Counted from the stretch's first letter, positions 52,068 through 62,013 are shown. The stretch: 64,000 bases of DNA from Mesorhizobium atlanticum (GCF_003289965.1 NZ_QMBQ01000002.1:806001-870000), one strand, 5' to 3'. Notes: generated by a model not told the origin, from the letters alone. Made by a program: numbers and translations.

Positions 52068-53516
52068 ATGCTGAACGGTCGGAACTTTGTTGCAGGCGAA
52101 TGGCGCGACGGCGCCGACTGGATCGAGGATATCAATCCATCCGACGTGACCGATGTCGTCGGGCGCTTTGTCCAGGCGCGGCCGTCCGACATCCATGACG
52201 CCGTTGCGGCGGCGCAAGGCGCGCAGCGCGAATGGGCAGCGGCGGGCCTCGAAGCGCGAGCCGCTGTTCTCGACGCCATCGGGCGCGAGTTGATGGCCCG
52301 CTCGAAGGAGCTTGGCGAACTGCTTTCGCGCGAGGAGGGCAAGACCCTTCCCGAGGGTGTCGGCGAGGTCTATCGCGCCGGGCAGTTCTTCACCTATTTC
52401 GCCGCCGAAGCGCTGCGCAATCTCGGCGCGTCCGCCGACTCGGTCCGGACCGGCGTGGATGTCCTGACCGAGCGCGAGCCGCTCGGCGTCGTCGCGATCA
52501 TTTCCCCTTGGAATTTCCCCATCGCCACCGCGTCCTGGAAGATCGCGCCGGCGCTGGCCTTCGGCAATGCCGTGGTCTGGAAACCGGCCAGCATCACGCC
52601 GGCCAGCGCCTGGGCGCTGACCGAGATCATCAGCCGGCAGGCGATCCCGAAAGGCCTGTTCAACCTTGTCATGGGATCGGGGTCGACGATCGGCCGCGAG
52701 CTTGCCGCCAATGCGGACATACAAGGCCTGAGCTTCACCGGCTCCGGCGATGTCGGCTCCGGCATCGCGGCGCTGGCGGCGGCACGCTTCGTGAAGCTGC
52801 AGCTCGAAATGGGGTCGAAGAATCCGTTCGTAATCATGGATGACGCCGACATCGATCGCGCCGTCGATCTTGCCGTGAACGGTGCCTTTGGCGGCACCGG
52901 GCAGAAATGCACAGCCTCGTCGCGCCTGATCGTGCATCGGCCGATCCATGATGCCTTCGTCGAGAAGCTGCTGGCGAAAGCCGGGGCCCTGAAGGTCGGC
53001 CATGCGCTTGAGGCCGGCGTCCAGATGGGACCGGTGGTGAGCGCCGAGCAGCTCTCGGCCAATCTCGATTATGTGACGTTGGGCATCAGCGAGGGCGCCG
53101 AGCTTGCGACCGGCGGCGAAGCGCTCGACCTGGCGCATCGCGGCCACTACATGGCGCCGGCCGTGTTCCTCAACGGCCGTTCGCGCATGCGCATCAACCA
53201 GGAGGAGATGTTCGCGCCGATCACCTGCGTCATTCCGGCCGACGATCTCGACGAGGCGATTTTCCTTGCCAACGACACGCCCTATGGGCTGACGGCCGGC
53301 ATCGCCACGCGCTCGCTGGCGCGCGCCACGAAATTCCGCCACGCGTCCCGTTCGGGCTGCGTCATGGTCAACCTGGCCACCGCCGGCACCGACTATCACG
53401 TGCCGTTCGGCGGCGTTCGCGCCTCGAGCTACGGCCCGCGCGAGCAGGGACGTTCGGCGGTCGAGTTCTACACCCAGGTCAAGACGTCATACATCCACGC
53501 GGGCGCGGCCGAATGA
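52068..53516 (+). CDS. NAD(P)-dependent aldehyde dehydrogenase (semialdehyde type)
   Basis: 482 residues. VVAIISPWNFPIATASWKIA, SFTGSGDVGSGI, the base in LQLEMGSKNPFVI, the catalytic Cys in GGTGQKCTASSRLIV and EMFAPITCVIPA are all present. The form EMGSKNP and TGQKCTA is common in alpha-ketoglutarate semialdehyde and related dehydrogenases. It is divergent from the LysR gene and overlaps the dipeptidase-like gene by 4 bp. Confidence 0.92.
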   Translation: MLNGRNFVAGEWRDGADWIEDINPSDVTDVVGRFVQARPSDIHDAVAAAQGAQREWAAAGLEARAAVLDAIGRELMARSKELGELLSREEGKTLPEGVGEVYRAGQFFTYFAAEALRNLGASADSVRTGVDVLTEREPLGVVAIISPWNFPIATASWKIAPALAFGNAVVWKPASITPASAWALTEIISRQAIPKGLFNLVMGSGSTIGRELAANADIQGLSFTGSGDVGSGIAALAAARFVKLQLEMGSKNPFVIMDDADIDRAVDLAVNGAFGGTGQKCTASSRLIVHRPIHDAFVEKLLAKAGALKVGHALEAGVQMGPVVSAEQLSANLDYVTLGISEGAELATGGEALDLAHRGHYMAPAVFLNGRSRMRINQEEMFAPITCVIPADDLDEAIFLANDTPYGLTAGIATRSLARATKFRHASRSGCVMVNLATAGTDYHVPFGGVRASSYGPREQGRSAVEFYTQVKTSYIHAGAAE

Positions 53517-54490
53517 CCAGCGACGCGCCGCAAGTTCTCATCGACGGGCTGCAATACTGCAACTGGTCGCGCGAAATTTTCGAGGAGATGCGCCGGGGCG
53601 GGCTGACCGCCGTCCACGCCACGGTCGGCTACCATGAAGGTTTTCGCGAGACGGTGCGGCATCTCGTCGATTGGCGTACCCGCTTCCGCGACAATGAGGA
53701 CCTGATCCTTCTGGCGCGCGACGCCGGCGACATCAAGCGGGCGCAAGCCACGAACCGGACGGCGATCTTCCTCGGGCTGCAAAACCCGATGCCGATGGAA
53801 GACGATATCGGCCTGATCGAAATGCTCTTCGATCTCGGCATCCGCTTCATGCAGCTCACCTACAATAACCAGTCCTTGCTCGGTTGCGGCTGGATGGAAA
53901 AGGAGGACAGCGGCGTGACGCGCATGGGACGCGAAGCGATCGCCGAGATGAACCGGCTCGGCATGATCATCGACCTGTCGCATGCGGGCGAGCGGACCGC
54001 GCTGGAGGCGATCGCGCTCTCAGAGCGCCCGGTGGTCATCAGCCACGCCAACCCGCGCTGGCTGCGCGACAGCAATCGCAATGTGTCCAAGCACGTTTTG
54101 CAGGCACTGCGCGAAAGGGAAGGGCTGCTCGGCCTCTCGCTTTATCCGCTGCATCTTCCAAATGGCTCGGACACGACACTCGATCAATTTGGCAAGATGG
54201 CCAGGGAAGCGGCTGAAATCATGGGGGCGGAGCATCTCGGCATCGGCTCGGATCTCTGCCAGGGCCAGCCCGACGGCGTCGTGCGCTGGATGCGCGAGGG
54301 CCGCTGGACTCGCGAGGCCCAGGCCGCTGCAAGCTTTCCGGCTCAGCCGTCCTGGTTCGGATCGAACCTCGATTTTCCAGGGCTTTCGCAAGGCCTGCTC
54401 GCGGCGGGCTTCGACGAGACGGGAACATCCCTCGTGCTCGGCGGCGCCTGGCATCGCTTCATTCAGGCCAGCCTGCCTCCTGCTGGCTGA
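53513..54490 (+). CDS. M19 dipeptidase-like protein with altered metal site
   Basis: 325 residues of the renal dipeptidase (M19) fold. The second metal site is kept: His in MIIDLSHAGERT and His in VVISHANPRWL, with GIGSDLCQG in place of GSDFDG. The first site is not: the usual DGHND is DGLQYCN, and the bridging Glu region is FLGLQNP with Gln. It therefore lacks three canonical zinc ligands, and dipeptidase activity is doubtful; a different hydrolase or isomerase role is possible. Coupled to the aldehyde dehydrogenase gene by a 4-bp overlap and convergent with the uronate-dehydrogenase-like gene. Confidence 0.85.
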   Translation: MTSDAPQVLIDGLQYCNWSREIFEEMRRGGLTAVHATVGYHEGFRETVRHLVDWRTRFRDNEDLILLARDAGDIKRAQATNRTAIFLGLQNPMPMEDDIGLIEMLFDLGIRFMQLTYNNQSLLGCGWMEKEDSGVTRMGREAIAEMNRLGMIIDLSHAGERTALEAIALSERPVVISHANPRWLRDSNRNVSKHVLQALREREGLLGLSLYPLHLPNGSDTTLDQFGKMAREAAEIMGAEHLGIGSDLCQGQPDGVVRWMREGRWTREAQAAASFPAQPSWFGSNLDFPGLSQGLLAAGFDETGTSLVLGGAWHRFIQASLPPAG

Positions 54491-54498
54491 ATGGCTCG

Positions 54499-55314
54499 CT
54501 ATTCTGCCGGCTTGTCGTCCGGGTGGCCAAGCTCGCAGAACCAGCCGCCGAGATATTTCACCGAGGGCCTCTTCGGATCGGGAACAGGGGTCTTCGCCTC
54601 GACGGCGGCGCGGAACGGCTCGGCACTGTCCTGCGGGATGAAGCCGAGATGGTCGGCGCCGCTGTTGTCGACCATCTTCAGCTTGTTGTCGGATATACCG
54701 AACGAGATCGTGTGGCCGACGCGCGGCGCGGTAAGCGAAGCCTCGACCAGGCGCACGCAGTCGGCGAAGGAGAGATACGACCACAGCATGCGGCGATCGG
54801 CCGGTTCGGGGAAGGACGAAAAGATGCGCAGACACACGGTCTCGATACCGAATTTGTCCCAATAGAGCCGGCTCAGGCTCTCGACGAAATTCTTCGAAAC
54901 GCCATAGAGGCTGTCCGGCCGCACCGGCGCGTCGACGCCGATATGCGCCTCGATCTCGTGATAGCCGATGGCGTGCACGGACGAGGCGTAGATGACGCGC
55001 TTCACGCCGTGTTTCCGGGCGCCTTCATAGATGTGATAGGAGCCGCGGATGCTGGAATCCAAGATGGTCTGCCATTCGCATTCGAGGGGCGCGCCGCCGA
55101 AATGCACGATCGCGTCGCAGTCCTTGGTGGCCGCGATCGTCGCCTCCATGTCGGCGAGATCGAAGACCGCTTCTTCCTCGTGCGGCGCAAGATCGCCGAA
55201 GGGCTCGCGACCCGCCAGGCGGATCGTCTTGGCGAGCGGCACCAGCCCCTTGCGCAACTGCGAGCCGAGCCGGCCGGCGGCGCCCGTGATCAGGATACGT
55301 TCGTATTGCGGCAT
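54499..55314 (-). CDS. NAD-dependent epimerase/dehydratase, uronate dehydrogenase-like
   Basis: 271 residues of the extended SDR fold: ILITGAAGRLGSQLRKGL, DAIVHFGGAPLECEWQTIL, VIYASSVHAIGYH and the catalytic YGVSKNFVESLSRLYWDKFG. Length and motifs match hexuronate dehydrogenases (Udh), which oxidise C1 of uronic acids to lactones. In this cluster another hydroxy acid or sugar acid is possible. It is the last gene of the leftward hydantoinase unit, 3 bp after the aminotransferase stop. Confidence 0.88.
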   Translation of the reverse strand: MPQYERILITGAAGRLGSQLRKGLVPLAKTIRLAGREPFGDLAPHEEEAVFDLADMEATIAATKDCDAIVHFGGAPLECEWQTILDSSIRGSYHIYEGARKHGVKRVIYASSVHAIGYHEIEAHIGVDAPVRPDSLYGVSKNFVESLSRLYWDKFGIETVCLRIFSSFPEPADRRMLWSYLSFADCVRLVEASLTAPRVGHTISFGISDNKLKMVDNSGADHLGFIPQDSAEPFRAAVEAKTPVPDPKRPSVKYLGGWFCELGHPDDKPAE

Positions 55315-55317
55315 GCT

Positions 55318-56520
55318 TTACTCCACTTGCGCGACGGCGGCGTTGATCCGCGCGATCGCCTCGGTCAGCACTTCTTCGCTGGTCGCGGTCGAGATGCGGA
55401 AATAGGGTGACAGTCCATAGGCGACGCCGGGCACCGACGCCACCCTGCCTTCGTTGAGAAGATAATTCGATACGGCTGTATCGTCCTCAAGCACGACGCC
55501 CTTGGGCGTCTTGCGCCCGATCAGGCTGGCGCAGCCGATATAGGCATAGAAGGCGCCTTCCGGCGGCGACAGCGTCAGCCCGTTGATCTTCCTGATCCCG
55601 TCGACGACCAGATCGCGGCGCCTCTCGAAAGCCTGGCGAAAACGCGCGACCTCGTCCTGCGGGCCGTTGAGCGCGGCGACGGTCGCAGCCTGGGCGATCG
55701 AACACACGGAGGTGCAGGACTGGCTCTGGACCGTCGACATGGCCTTGAGGAGCGGCGCCGGCCCTGCCGCATAGCCGACGCGCCAGCCGGTCATCGCATA
55801 GGATTTCGAGACGCCGTTGACGATCAGCGTGCGGCCCTTGAGCTCGGGGCAGGCCTTGCCGAAAGAGACGAATTCGCGCCCGTCGAAGAGGATGTGCTCG
55901 TAGATCTCGTCGGAAAGGACGAGCACCTGGGGATGCCTTGCCAGCACCGCGCCGAGCGCCTCCAGATCGGATTCGGAATAGACGGCGCCGGACGGGTTGC
56001 CCGGCATGTTCAGGAAGAGCCACTTCGTCCGCGGCGTGATTGCCTTTTCCAAGAGCACCGGCGTCAGCCGGAAGCCGGTGGTCTCAGGGCATTCGACGAC
56101 GACCGGCACGCCGCCGAGCAGCTTCACCATTTCCGGGTAAGAGACGAAGTAGGGCGCCGGCAGGATCGCCTCGTCGCCGGTTTCCAGCGTCGCCATCAGC
56201 GCGTTGAAGATGATCTGCTTGGCGCCGTTGGCCACGACGATGTCGTCGGCTGTGTAGTCCAGCCCGTTCTCGCGGCGGAATTTTCCCGCGATCGCTTCTC
56301 GCACTTCAGGCGTGCCGGCAGCGGCCGTATAGAGCGTCTGTCCGGCCTTCGCGGCGAAATGCGCTGCGTCGATGATGTGCAGCGGGGTCGGGAAATCGGG
56401 CTCGCCCAGGCCGAGGTCGATCACGTCGACGCCCTTCGCGCGCAGCGCCTTGGCGGCCTGCGAAGCTGCCATCGATGCGGAGGGCTTCACCACCGATAGG
56501 CGCGAGGCAACATAGCTCAT
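55318..56520 (-). CDS. Class I PLP-dependent aminotransferase (AspC-like)
   Basis: 400 residues. The PLP Lys is in VNGVSKSYAMTGWRVGYAAG, with GLGEPDFPTP at the N-terminus, LNMPGNPSGAVYSESDLEAL and SDEIYEHILFDG. The family is the aspartate aminotransferase subgroup I-gamma. It overlaps the hydantoinase B gene by 4 bp and probably interconverts an amino acid and oxo acid of the pathway rather than serving as general AspC. Confidence 0.93.
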   Translation of the reverse strand: MSYVASRLSVVKPSASMAASQAAKALRAKGVDVIDLGLGEPDFPTPLHIIDAAHFAAKAGQTLYTAAAGTPEVREAIAGKFRRENGLDYTADDIVVANGAKQIIFNALMATLETGDEAILPAPYFVSYPEMVKLLGGVPVVVECPETTGFRLTPVLLEKAITPRTKWLFLNMPGNPSGAVYSESDLEALGAVLARHPQVLVLSDEIYEHILFDGREFVSFGKACPELKGRTLIVNGVSKSYAMTGWRVGYAAGPAPLLKAMSTVQSQSCTSVCSIAQAATVAALNGPQDEVARFRQAFERRRDLVVDGIRKINGLTLSPPEGAFYAYIGCASLIGRKTPKGVVLEDDTAVSNYLLNEGRVASVPGVAYGLSPYFRISTATSEEVLTEAIARINAAVAQVE

Positions 56521-58136
56521 CGGTCGTCCTCCGTGATGTAACCCTTGGATCGGTCATTGGCTCGCGCGGCGGCGCTGCGCCTGGTCGGATCGCCATAGCC
56601 GCCGCCGCCCGGCAGTTCCAGGATCAGCCGTCGCCCGGCCGGCACATGCTGCCAGCCTTTCGGGCGCATCTTCGTGCCGTCATCGAGCTTGACCACGCCG
56701 GCAACGCCCGGCTTGCCGCCTTCGCGGCCGTGCGCCGGATGATTGACGCGGTCGAACATCGCCGAGAAGTCGAATTCGTGGCCGTCGGTGGCGGCGATCT
56801 CGATGATCTGTCCCAGGCCGCCGCGGAATTCGCCGTCGCCGCCGGAATTGGGCCGCAGCTCCTTGCGCCAGATGACGATCGGACCGGTATGCTCGGTCGC
56901 CTCGATCGGCATCGTGTGCACGCCGGATGGGAAGGCCGTCGCCGACAGGCCGTCGAGTTCGGGGCGGGCGCCCATGCCGCCGGAGTTGAACATCAACACT
57001 TCGGCACGGCGGCCTTGGCCACCTGCGGCGGGCCGCGCCGAGATGTGGATGTTCCACAGCGCGCCGGCGCCTTCGGCGAGGATTTTTCCGGGCAGCGCCT
57101 TGGAGAAGGCGCCGAGCACCAGGTCGGGCACCATGTGGCCGAAAATATGCCTGAGCGCCACCGGCGCCGGACGCACCGCGTTCAGGATGTTGATCGGCGA
57201 CGAGACGGTGAAGAAGGCAAGCGATGCCGCGTTGTTGGGGATATCAGGCGCCACCATGCATTTCAGCGCATAGCAGGCATAGGCCTTGCTGTAGATGATC
57301 GGGCAGTTGATGCCCCAGCGGCTCATCGGGTCGGTGCCGGTGAAATCGACCTCGACGTGGTCGTCGCGGACCGAAACAGTCGCCGCCAGTTTCACCGGCG
57401 CGTCGTAGCCGTCGGTCACCAGCTCGTTGGACCAGCTTCCCTTGGGCAGCGCCTTGATGCGTTCGAGCATGGCGTCGCGGGTGCGAGAGAAGATGAAGTC
57501 GCGGAGACCGTCGAGCGAAGTGAGGTCGGTTTCCCTCATCATGTCGACAAGGCGGCGATGGCCGACCTCGTTGCAGGCGGCCAAAGAATAGAAATCGCCG
57601 ACGACCTGGTTCGGCTCGCGGACATTGGCGCGCAGGATGCGGACGAGGTCGAGATTGACCTTGCCCTTTTCCGCGAACTTCATGATCGGGATCTGGATGC
57701 CTTCCTCATAGACCGACTTGCCATCGGCGCCGAAGCCGCGGCCGCCGACATCGACGACATGCGCCGTGCAGGCGAAGAAGGCGACGAGCTCCCCGTTGAG
57801 GAAGGACGGCGACACCATGGTGATGTCATGCAGGTGACCGGTGCCGAGCCACGGATCGTTGGTGACGTAAGTGTCCCCCTCGAACATCTCCTCGCGCGGG
57901 ATTGCGTTCATGAAATGCAGCACGGCTTCGGCCATGGTGTTGACGTGGCCTGGCGTGCCGGTCACCGCCTGCGCCAGCATCTGGCCGCGCGGATCGAACA
58001 CGCCCGCAGACAGGTCGCCGGATTCTCGCACCGACGTCGAGAAGGCGGTGCGCAGCAAGGTCAGCGCCTGCTCCTCGACCACCGAGATCAACCGGTTCCA
58101 CATGACCTGCATGCGGATTTCGCTGATGTCGCTCAT
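56517..58136 (-). CDS. Hydantoinase B/oxoprolinase beta-type subunit
   Basis: 539 residues of HyuB/oxoprolinase family PF02538. Marks are RTAFSTSVRESGDLSAGVFD, QMLAQAVTGTPGHVNTMAEA, FEGDTYVTNDPWLGTGHLHD (a metal-site motif in related acetone carboxylase and oxoprolinase) and the C-terminal LELPGGGGYGDPTRRS. With HyuA it opens cyclic amides such as hydantoins or 5-oxoproline in an ATP-dependent step. It overlaps HyuA and the aminotransferase gene by 4 bp each. Confidence 0.93.
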   Translation of the reverse strand: MSDISEIRMQVMWNRLISVVEEQALTLLRTAFSTSVRESGDLSAGVFDPRGQMLAQAVTGTPGHVNTMAEAVLHFMNAIPREEMFEGDTYVTNDPWLGTGHLHDITMVSPSFLNGELVAFFACTAHVVDVGGRGFGADGKSVYEEGIQIPIMKFAEKGKVNLDLVRILRANVREPNQVVGDFYSLAACNEVGHRRLVDMMRETDLTSLDGLRDFIFSRTRDAMLERIKALPKGSWSNELVTDGYDAPVKLAATVSVRDDHVEVDFTGTDPMSRWGINCPIIYSKAYACYALKCMVAPDIPNNAASLAFFTVSSPINILNAVRPAPVALRHIFGHMVPDLVLGAFSKALPGKILAEGAGALWNIHISARPAAGGQGRRAEVLMFNSGGMGARPELDGLSATAFPSGVHTMPIEATEHTGPIVIWRKELRPNSGGDGEFRGGLGQIIEIAATDGHEFDFSAMFDRVNHPAHGREGGKPGVAGVVKLDDGTKMRPKGWQHVPAGRRLILELPGGGGYGDPTRRSAAARANDRSKGYITEDDR

Positions 58137-60229
58137 GCCTGGCTGCCTTTGCGGATCAGGAGGATGGCGCCGTCGCTCTGGATGACGGCGTCGAAGCTGG
58201 TGGTGACGACGGTCGATGTCTCGCGCTCGACGATGACCGCGGGGCCTGCCACCCTGTCGCCGGCACGAAGCGCGTCGCGTTCGACGATGCCATAGGTTTG
58301 TTGCGCGCCGGTCGCCGGATCGAACACGGCGCGGGTCGTTGTCGGTTCGCTCGTCTTGCTGCCGGTGGTGAGTTCATGCCGCGTCACGGCCGGACGAACG
58401 TCCGTCGCCTTGACCGACCAGGTGACGATCTCGATCTCCAGCCCGTCGAGCCCCTCGATGGCGCGGCCGAAGAAGCGCTGGTAGTTTTCTTCGAACAGCG
58501 CCTTGAGTTTTGCCACCGCATCGTCGCCGAACGGCTCGTCCGACAGCGGCACGGGGATTTCCCAGCCCTGGCCGGCATAGCGCATGAAAGCGGTGATCTC
58601 GCACACGATATTGCCGCTGGCGCCGGTGCGCACGAAACCTTCGGCCGAGGCTTTGAGGTCGGCGAGCAGTGCGTTGACCTCGGCCGGATTGAACCGGGAC
58701 AGGCGCGTCAGCTTCGACGCCAGCGCCTCGTAGCCGAACGGCGCTTTCAGGAAGCCGATCGCCGAGCCGACGCCCGCGCCCTTGGGCACGATGCACTGGT
58801 CGATGCCGAGCTTTTCGCAGAGCCTTGCGGCATGCAGTGGTGCCGCGCCGCCGAAGGCGATCATCAGATTGTCGGAAATGTTCTTGCCGTTCTCGACGGC
58901 GTGGACGCGGGCGGCGTTCGCCATGTTCTCATCCACCACCTCGCAGATGCCGAAGGCGGTCGCCATGGCATTCAGCGACAGGCGCTCGCCGACGTCGCGC
59001 AGGATCGCCTGTTCGGACGCGGAGGTGTCGAGCTTGATCGCGCCGCCGGCAAAATTGTCGGGGTCGAGCTTGCCGAGCACCAGGTCGGCGTCGGTGATTG
59101 CCGGGCGTTTGCCGCCGCGGCCGTAGCAAGCAGGACCGGGTTCCGAGCCGGCGCTCTCCGGCCCGGTCTGGATGCGGCCCATGGCGTCGACCCAGGCGAT
59201 GGAGCCGCCGCCGGCGCCGATCTCGATCATCTCGATCACCGGAATGGAGATCGGCATGCCCGAGCCTTTCGAGAAGCGATAGGTGCGCGCCACCTCGAAG
59301 GTCCGCGCCGTGCGCGGCGCGAAATCCTCGATCAGGCAGATTTTTGCGGTGGTGCCGCCCATGTCGTAGGAGACGACCTTTTCCAGGCCGAAGCGACGGG
59401 CGATGTCGGCGGCGAAGATGGCACCTCCCGCCGGGCCGGACTCGACCAGGCGAACCGGAAATTCCGAAGCGGTCTCCACCGAGATCAGGCCGCCGCCCGA
59501 ATGGATCATGAAGACCGGGCATTCGGCCCCCATGTCCTTCAGTCGTGTCTGCAAGCGCGCAAGATAGTCGGCCATTTGCGGCCGCACATAGGCGTTGGCG
59601 CAGACGGTGTTGAAGCGCTCGAACTCGCGCATCTGCGGCGAGACCTCGGCGCTGATCGAGATCGGGATGCTGAGTTTTCGCGAGAGGATTTCGCGCGCCC
59701 GGCGTTCGTGGTCCGGGTTGGCGTAGGCATGGATGAAACCGATCGCCACCGAGCCGAAATTGCCCGCCGCGATCCGGTCGGCGATCACTTCGAGGCCGGC
59801 TTCGTCGAGCGGCTGCAGCTCCTGGCCCTCGGCGCCGATGCGACCCTTGACGGTAAAACGGTCCTCGCGCGGGATCAGCGGCGTCGGCAGTTGCAGGTTG
59901 AGATCATATTGCTCGAAGCGGTTTTCCGTCCGCATCTCAATCACATCGCGAAAACCTTCGGTCGTGACAAGCGCGGTCCTGGCGCCGCGCCGCTCGATCA
60001 GCGCGTTGGTGGCAAGCGTCGTGCCGTGGATGATGATGCCGATGTCCGCCGCTGAAATTCCGGCATCGCGGATGACCACGTCGATGCCGTCGAGGATCGC
60101 CTGCTCGGGCGCGGCATAATTGGTCAGCACCTTGGTCGAAAACATCTCTCCCCTGACATCGAGCGCGATGTCGGTGAAGGTGCCGCCGATGTCCGCGCCG
60201 AGGCGGATGTCGTCTGATCTGGAGGTCAT
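58133..60229 (-). CDS. Hydantoinase A/oxoprolinase alpha-type subunit
   Basis: 698 residues. The N-terminal hydantoinase/oxoprolinase domain starts IRLGADIGGTFTDIALDVRG (nucleotide-binding DxGGTFTD), followed by IIHGTTLATNALIERRGART and a central domain with VVSYDMGGTTAKICLIEDFA and IGAGGGSIAWVDAMG. The C-terminal part holds VFDPATGAQQTYGIVERDAL. It activates the amide carbonyl with ATP. The start at 60229 overlaps the ThDP enzyme stop by 4 bp (ATGA), and its stop overlaps HyuB by 4 bp. Confidence 0.93.
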   Translation of the reverse strand: MTSRSDDIRLGADIGGTFTDIALDVRGEMFSTKVLTNYAAPEQAILDGIDVVIRDAGISAADIGIIIHGTTLATNALIERRGARTALVTTEGFRDVIEMRTENRFEQYDLNLQLPTPLIPREDRFTVKGRIGAEGQELQPLDEAGLEVIADRIAAGNFGSVAIGFIHAYANPDHERRAREILSRKLSIPISISAEVSPQMREFERFNTVCANAYVRPQMADYLARLQTRLKDMGAECPVFMIHSGGGLISVETASEFPVRLVESGPAGGAIFAADIARRFGLEKVVSYDMGGTTAKICLIEDFAPRTARTFEVARTYRFSKGSGMPISIPVIEMIEIGAGGGSIAWVDAMGRIQTGPESAGSEPGPACYGRGGKRPAITDADLVLGKLDPDNFAGGAIKLDTSASEQAILRDVGERLSLNAMATAFGICEVVDENMANAARVHAVENGKNISDNLMIAFGGAAPLHAARLCEKLGIDQCIVPKGAGVGSAIGFLKAPFGYEALASKLTRLSRFNPAEVNALLADLKASAEGFVRTGASGNIVCEITAFMRYAGQGWEIPVPLSDEPFGDDAVAKLKALFEENYQRFFGRAIEGLDGLEIEIVTWSVKATDVRPAVTRHELTTGSKTSEPTTTRAVFDPATGAQQTYGIVERDALRAGDRVAGPAVIVERETSTVVTTSFDAVIQSDGAILLIRKGSQA

Positions 60230-61896
60230 GCCTTGGCCTTCTGCGAAGCGAGCGCTGCGTCGCGCATCTGGGAGAGCGTCTGCCGGGGCGTGAGCGCTTC
60301 GGGCGAGATGGCGATGTCGAGAACGGCGCCGGTTGCGGAGTTCAGCGCCCGCTGGAACGCCGCGGCGAAATCTTCGGTCGACTCGACCCGCTCGGCATGG
60401 AAGCCGTAAGCTTTCGCCAGCGCCACGAAGTCCGGGTTTTCCAGCGAGGTGCCGGAGACGCGGGCCGGATAATTGCGCTCCTGATGCGCGCGGATCGTGC
60501 CATAGATGCCGTTGTTGATGATCAGCACGATCGGCTGCGCGCCGGCCTGCATGGCCGTGCCGAGCTCCTGGCAATTCATCTGAAAGTCGCCGTCGCCGGC
60601 AAAGCAGACCACCGTACGGCCGGGATAAGCGACTTTCGCGGCGATTGCCGCCGGCAGGCCATAGCCCATGGCGCCGGATTGCGGGGCGAGCAGCCGCGCC
60701 TGCGGCCCGAACTTGAAGAACTTGTTCGGCCATACGGTGAAATTGCCGGCGCCGTTGGTCAGGATGACGTCGGCGGGCAAGGTCTCGCGCAGCCAGGCGC
60801 TGACCGCGACCATGTCGACCGGACCGGGCTGCACCGGCGCGGCGAACGTTCCTTCATAGGCCTTGCGCGCCGCCGTGCGCCAGTCGGCCCAAGCGGCCTT
60901 CACTGGAGTCAGGGCCTTGGCGAAGGCGTTCGGGCCGGCATGGATGCCGATCGTGGGCACATAGATCTTGCCGATCTCGCGGTCGGAGCCGTGCACATGG
61001 ATCAGCTTCTGGCGCGGCATCGGAACGTCGAGCAGCGTGTAACCGTCCGTCGTCATCTCGCCGAAACGGACATTGACGGCCAGGATCACGTCCGCATCGC
61101 CGATCAGCTTCTTGACATGCGCGACCATGCCGACGCCGGCCTCGCCGACGAAGACCGGCGAGTGGTTGTCGAACTGGTCCTGATAGCGGAACGCCGCGAC
61201 GACCGGGATATCGGAGGCCTCCGCGAAGGTCTGGAGCGCCGCGCGTCCATCCGCCGTCCAGTTGGCGCCGCCGATCAGCAGGACCGGCCGCTCCGCACCC
61301 GCCAGCAGCTTGTGTGCCGAAGCGACCGCATCCGCAGTTGGCGCCGGTTCGAAAATCGTCGCCGGACCGCTGAGCGGTTCGGCTTCGGTCACCGTGGTCA
61401 GCATGTCTTCGGGCAGCGCGACGACGACGGGGCCAGGCCTTCCGGTCACGGCCGTGGTCCACGCCCGCGCCACGATCTCGGGAAGGCGCGAAACATCGTC
61501 GATCTCGACCGCCCATTTGGCGACCGTTCCGTAGACTGCGCGGTAGTCGATTTCCTGGAAGGCCTCGCGGCCCTTCATGTCGGTGCCGACCTGGCCGACG
61601 AACAGGATCATCGGCGAGGAGTCCTGCATCGCCGTATGCACGCCGATGCTGGCATTTGTCACGCCGGGGCCGCGCGTGACGAAGCAGATGCCGGGCGTGC
61701 CGGTCAGCTTGCCATAGGCGGAGGCCATGAAGGCCGCGCCGCCTTCATTGCGGCAGAGCACGTAGTCGAGCTTGCCGCGGGTGTCGTGCAGCGCATCGAG
61801 CACGGCGAGATAGCTTTCGCCCGGAACGCCGAAGCTCTTGGCCGCGCCGAGAGCGATCAGGCACTCGACAAGAAGGCGACCGCCATTGCGGACCAT
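60226..61896 (-). CDS. ThDP-dependent enzyme, acetolactate synthase/decarboxylase type
   Basis: 556 residues with the three ThDP domains: the catalytic Glu in VLCRNEGGAAFMASAYGKLT, the middle nucleotide-like domain (about 190-320), and the cofactor motif GDGDFQMNCQELGTAMQAGA with IVLIINNGIYG after it. Members include acetolactate synthase IlvB, glyoxylate carboligase and 2-oxo-acid decarboxylases; the exact reaction is not readable. A decarboxylase giving the aldehyde for the aldehyde dehydrogenase at 52068 would make sense. It has no small regulatory subunit gene beside it, so it is not a biosynthetic IlvB. Confidence 0.9.
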   Translation of the reverse strand: MVRNGGRLLVECLIALGAAKSFGVPGESYLAVLDALHDTRGKLDYVLCRNEGGAAFMASAYGKLTGTPGICFVTRGPGVTNASIGVHTAMQDSSPMILFVGQVGTDMKGREAFQEIDYRAVYGTVAKWAVEIDDVSRLPEIVARAWTTAVTGRPGPVVVALPEDMLTTVTEAEPLSGPATIFEPAPTADAVASAHKLLAGAERPVLLIGGANWTADGRAALQTFAEASDIPVVAAFRYQDQFDNHSPVFVGEAGVGMVAHVKKLIGDADVILAVNVRFGEMTTDGYTLLDVPMPRQKLIHVHGSDREIGKIYVPTIGIHAGPNAFAKALTPVKAAWADWRTAARKAYEGTFAAPVQPGPVDMVAVSAWLRETLPADVILTNGAGNFTVWPNKFFKFGPQARLLAPQSGAMGYGLPAAIAAKVAYPGRTVVCFAGDGDFQMNCQELGTAMQAGAQPIVLIINNGIYGTIRAHQERNYPARVSGTSLENPDFVALAKAYGFHAERVESTEDFAAAFQRALNSATGAVLDIAISPEALTPRQTLSQMRDAALASQKAKA

Positions 61897-62013
61897 GCTT
61901 CGACATCCTCTTGCAATTGCGGCAAGCGGACCGAGCCTGCCCTTCGCAACTATACCTGCACTGTGGCCGGTCGAGGCGAAATCAAGAAATGCGGTCCATT
62001 CGAAAGTTTTTCT
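61897..62013 (-). promoter_or_regulatory. Likely promoter region of the ThDP/hydantoinase unit
   Basis: 117 bp between the FAD oxidase and ThDP genes on the same strand. It is large compared with the 4-bp overlaps that follow, so it may contain a promoter; no clear -35/-10 pair was found. AAGAGGATG at 61908-61916 on the minus side could serve as ribosome binding site. Confidence 0.35.

Noticed and set aside
60226..61896. Identification of the ThDP gene as biosynthetic ilvB
   Set aside because: No ilvN small subunit gene follows, and the gene is coupled to hydantoinase subunits.
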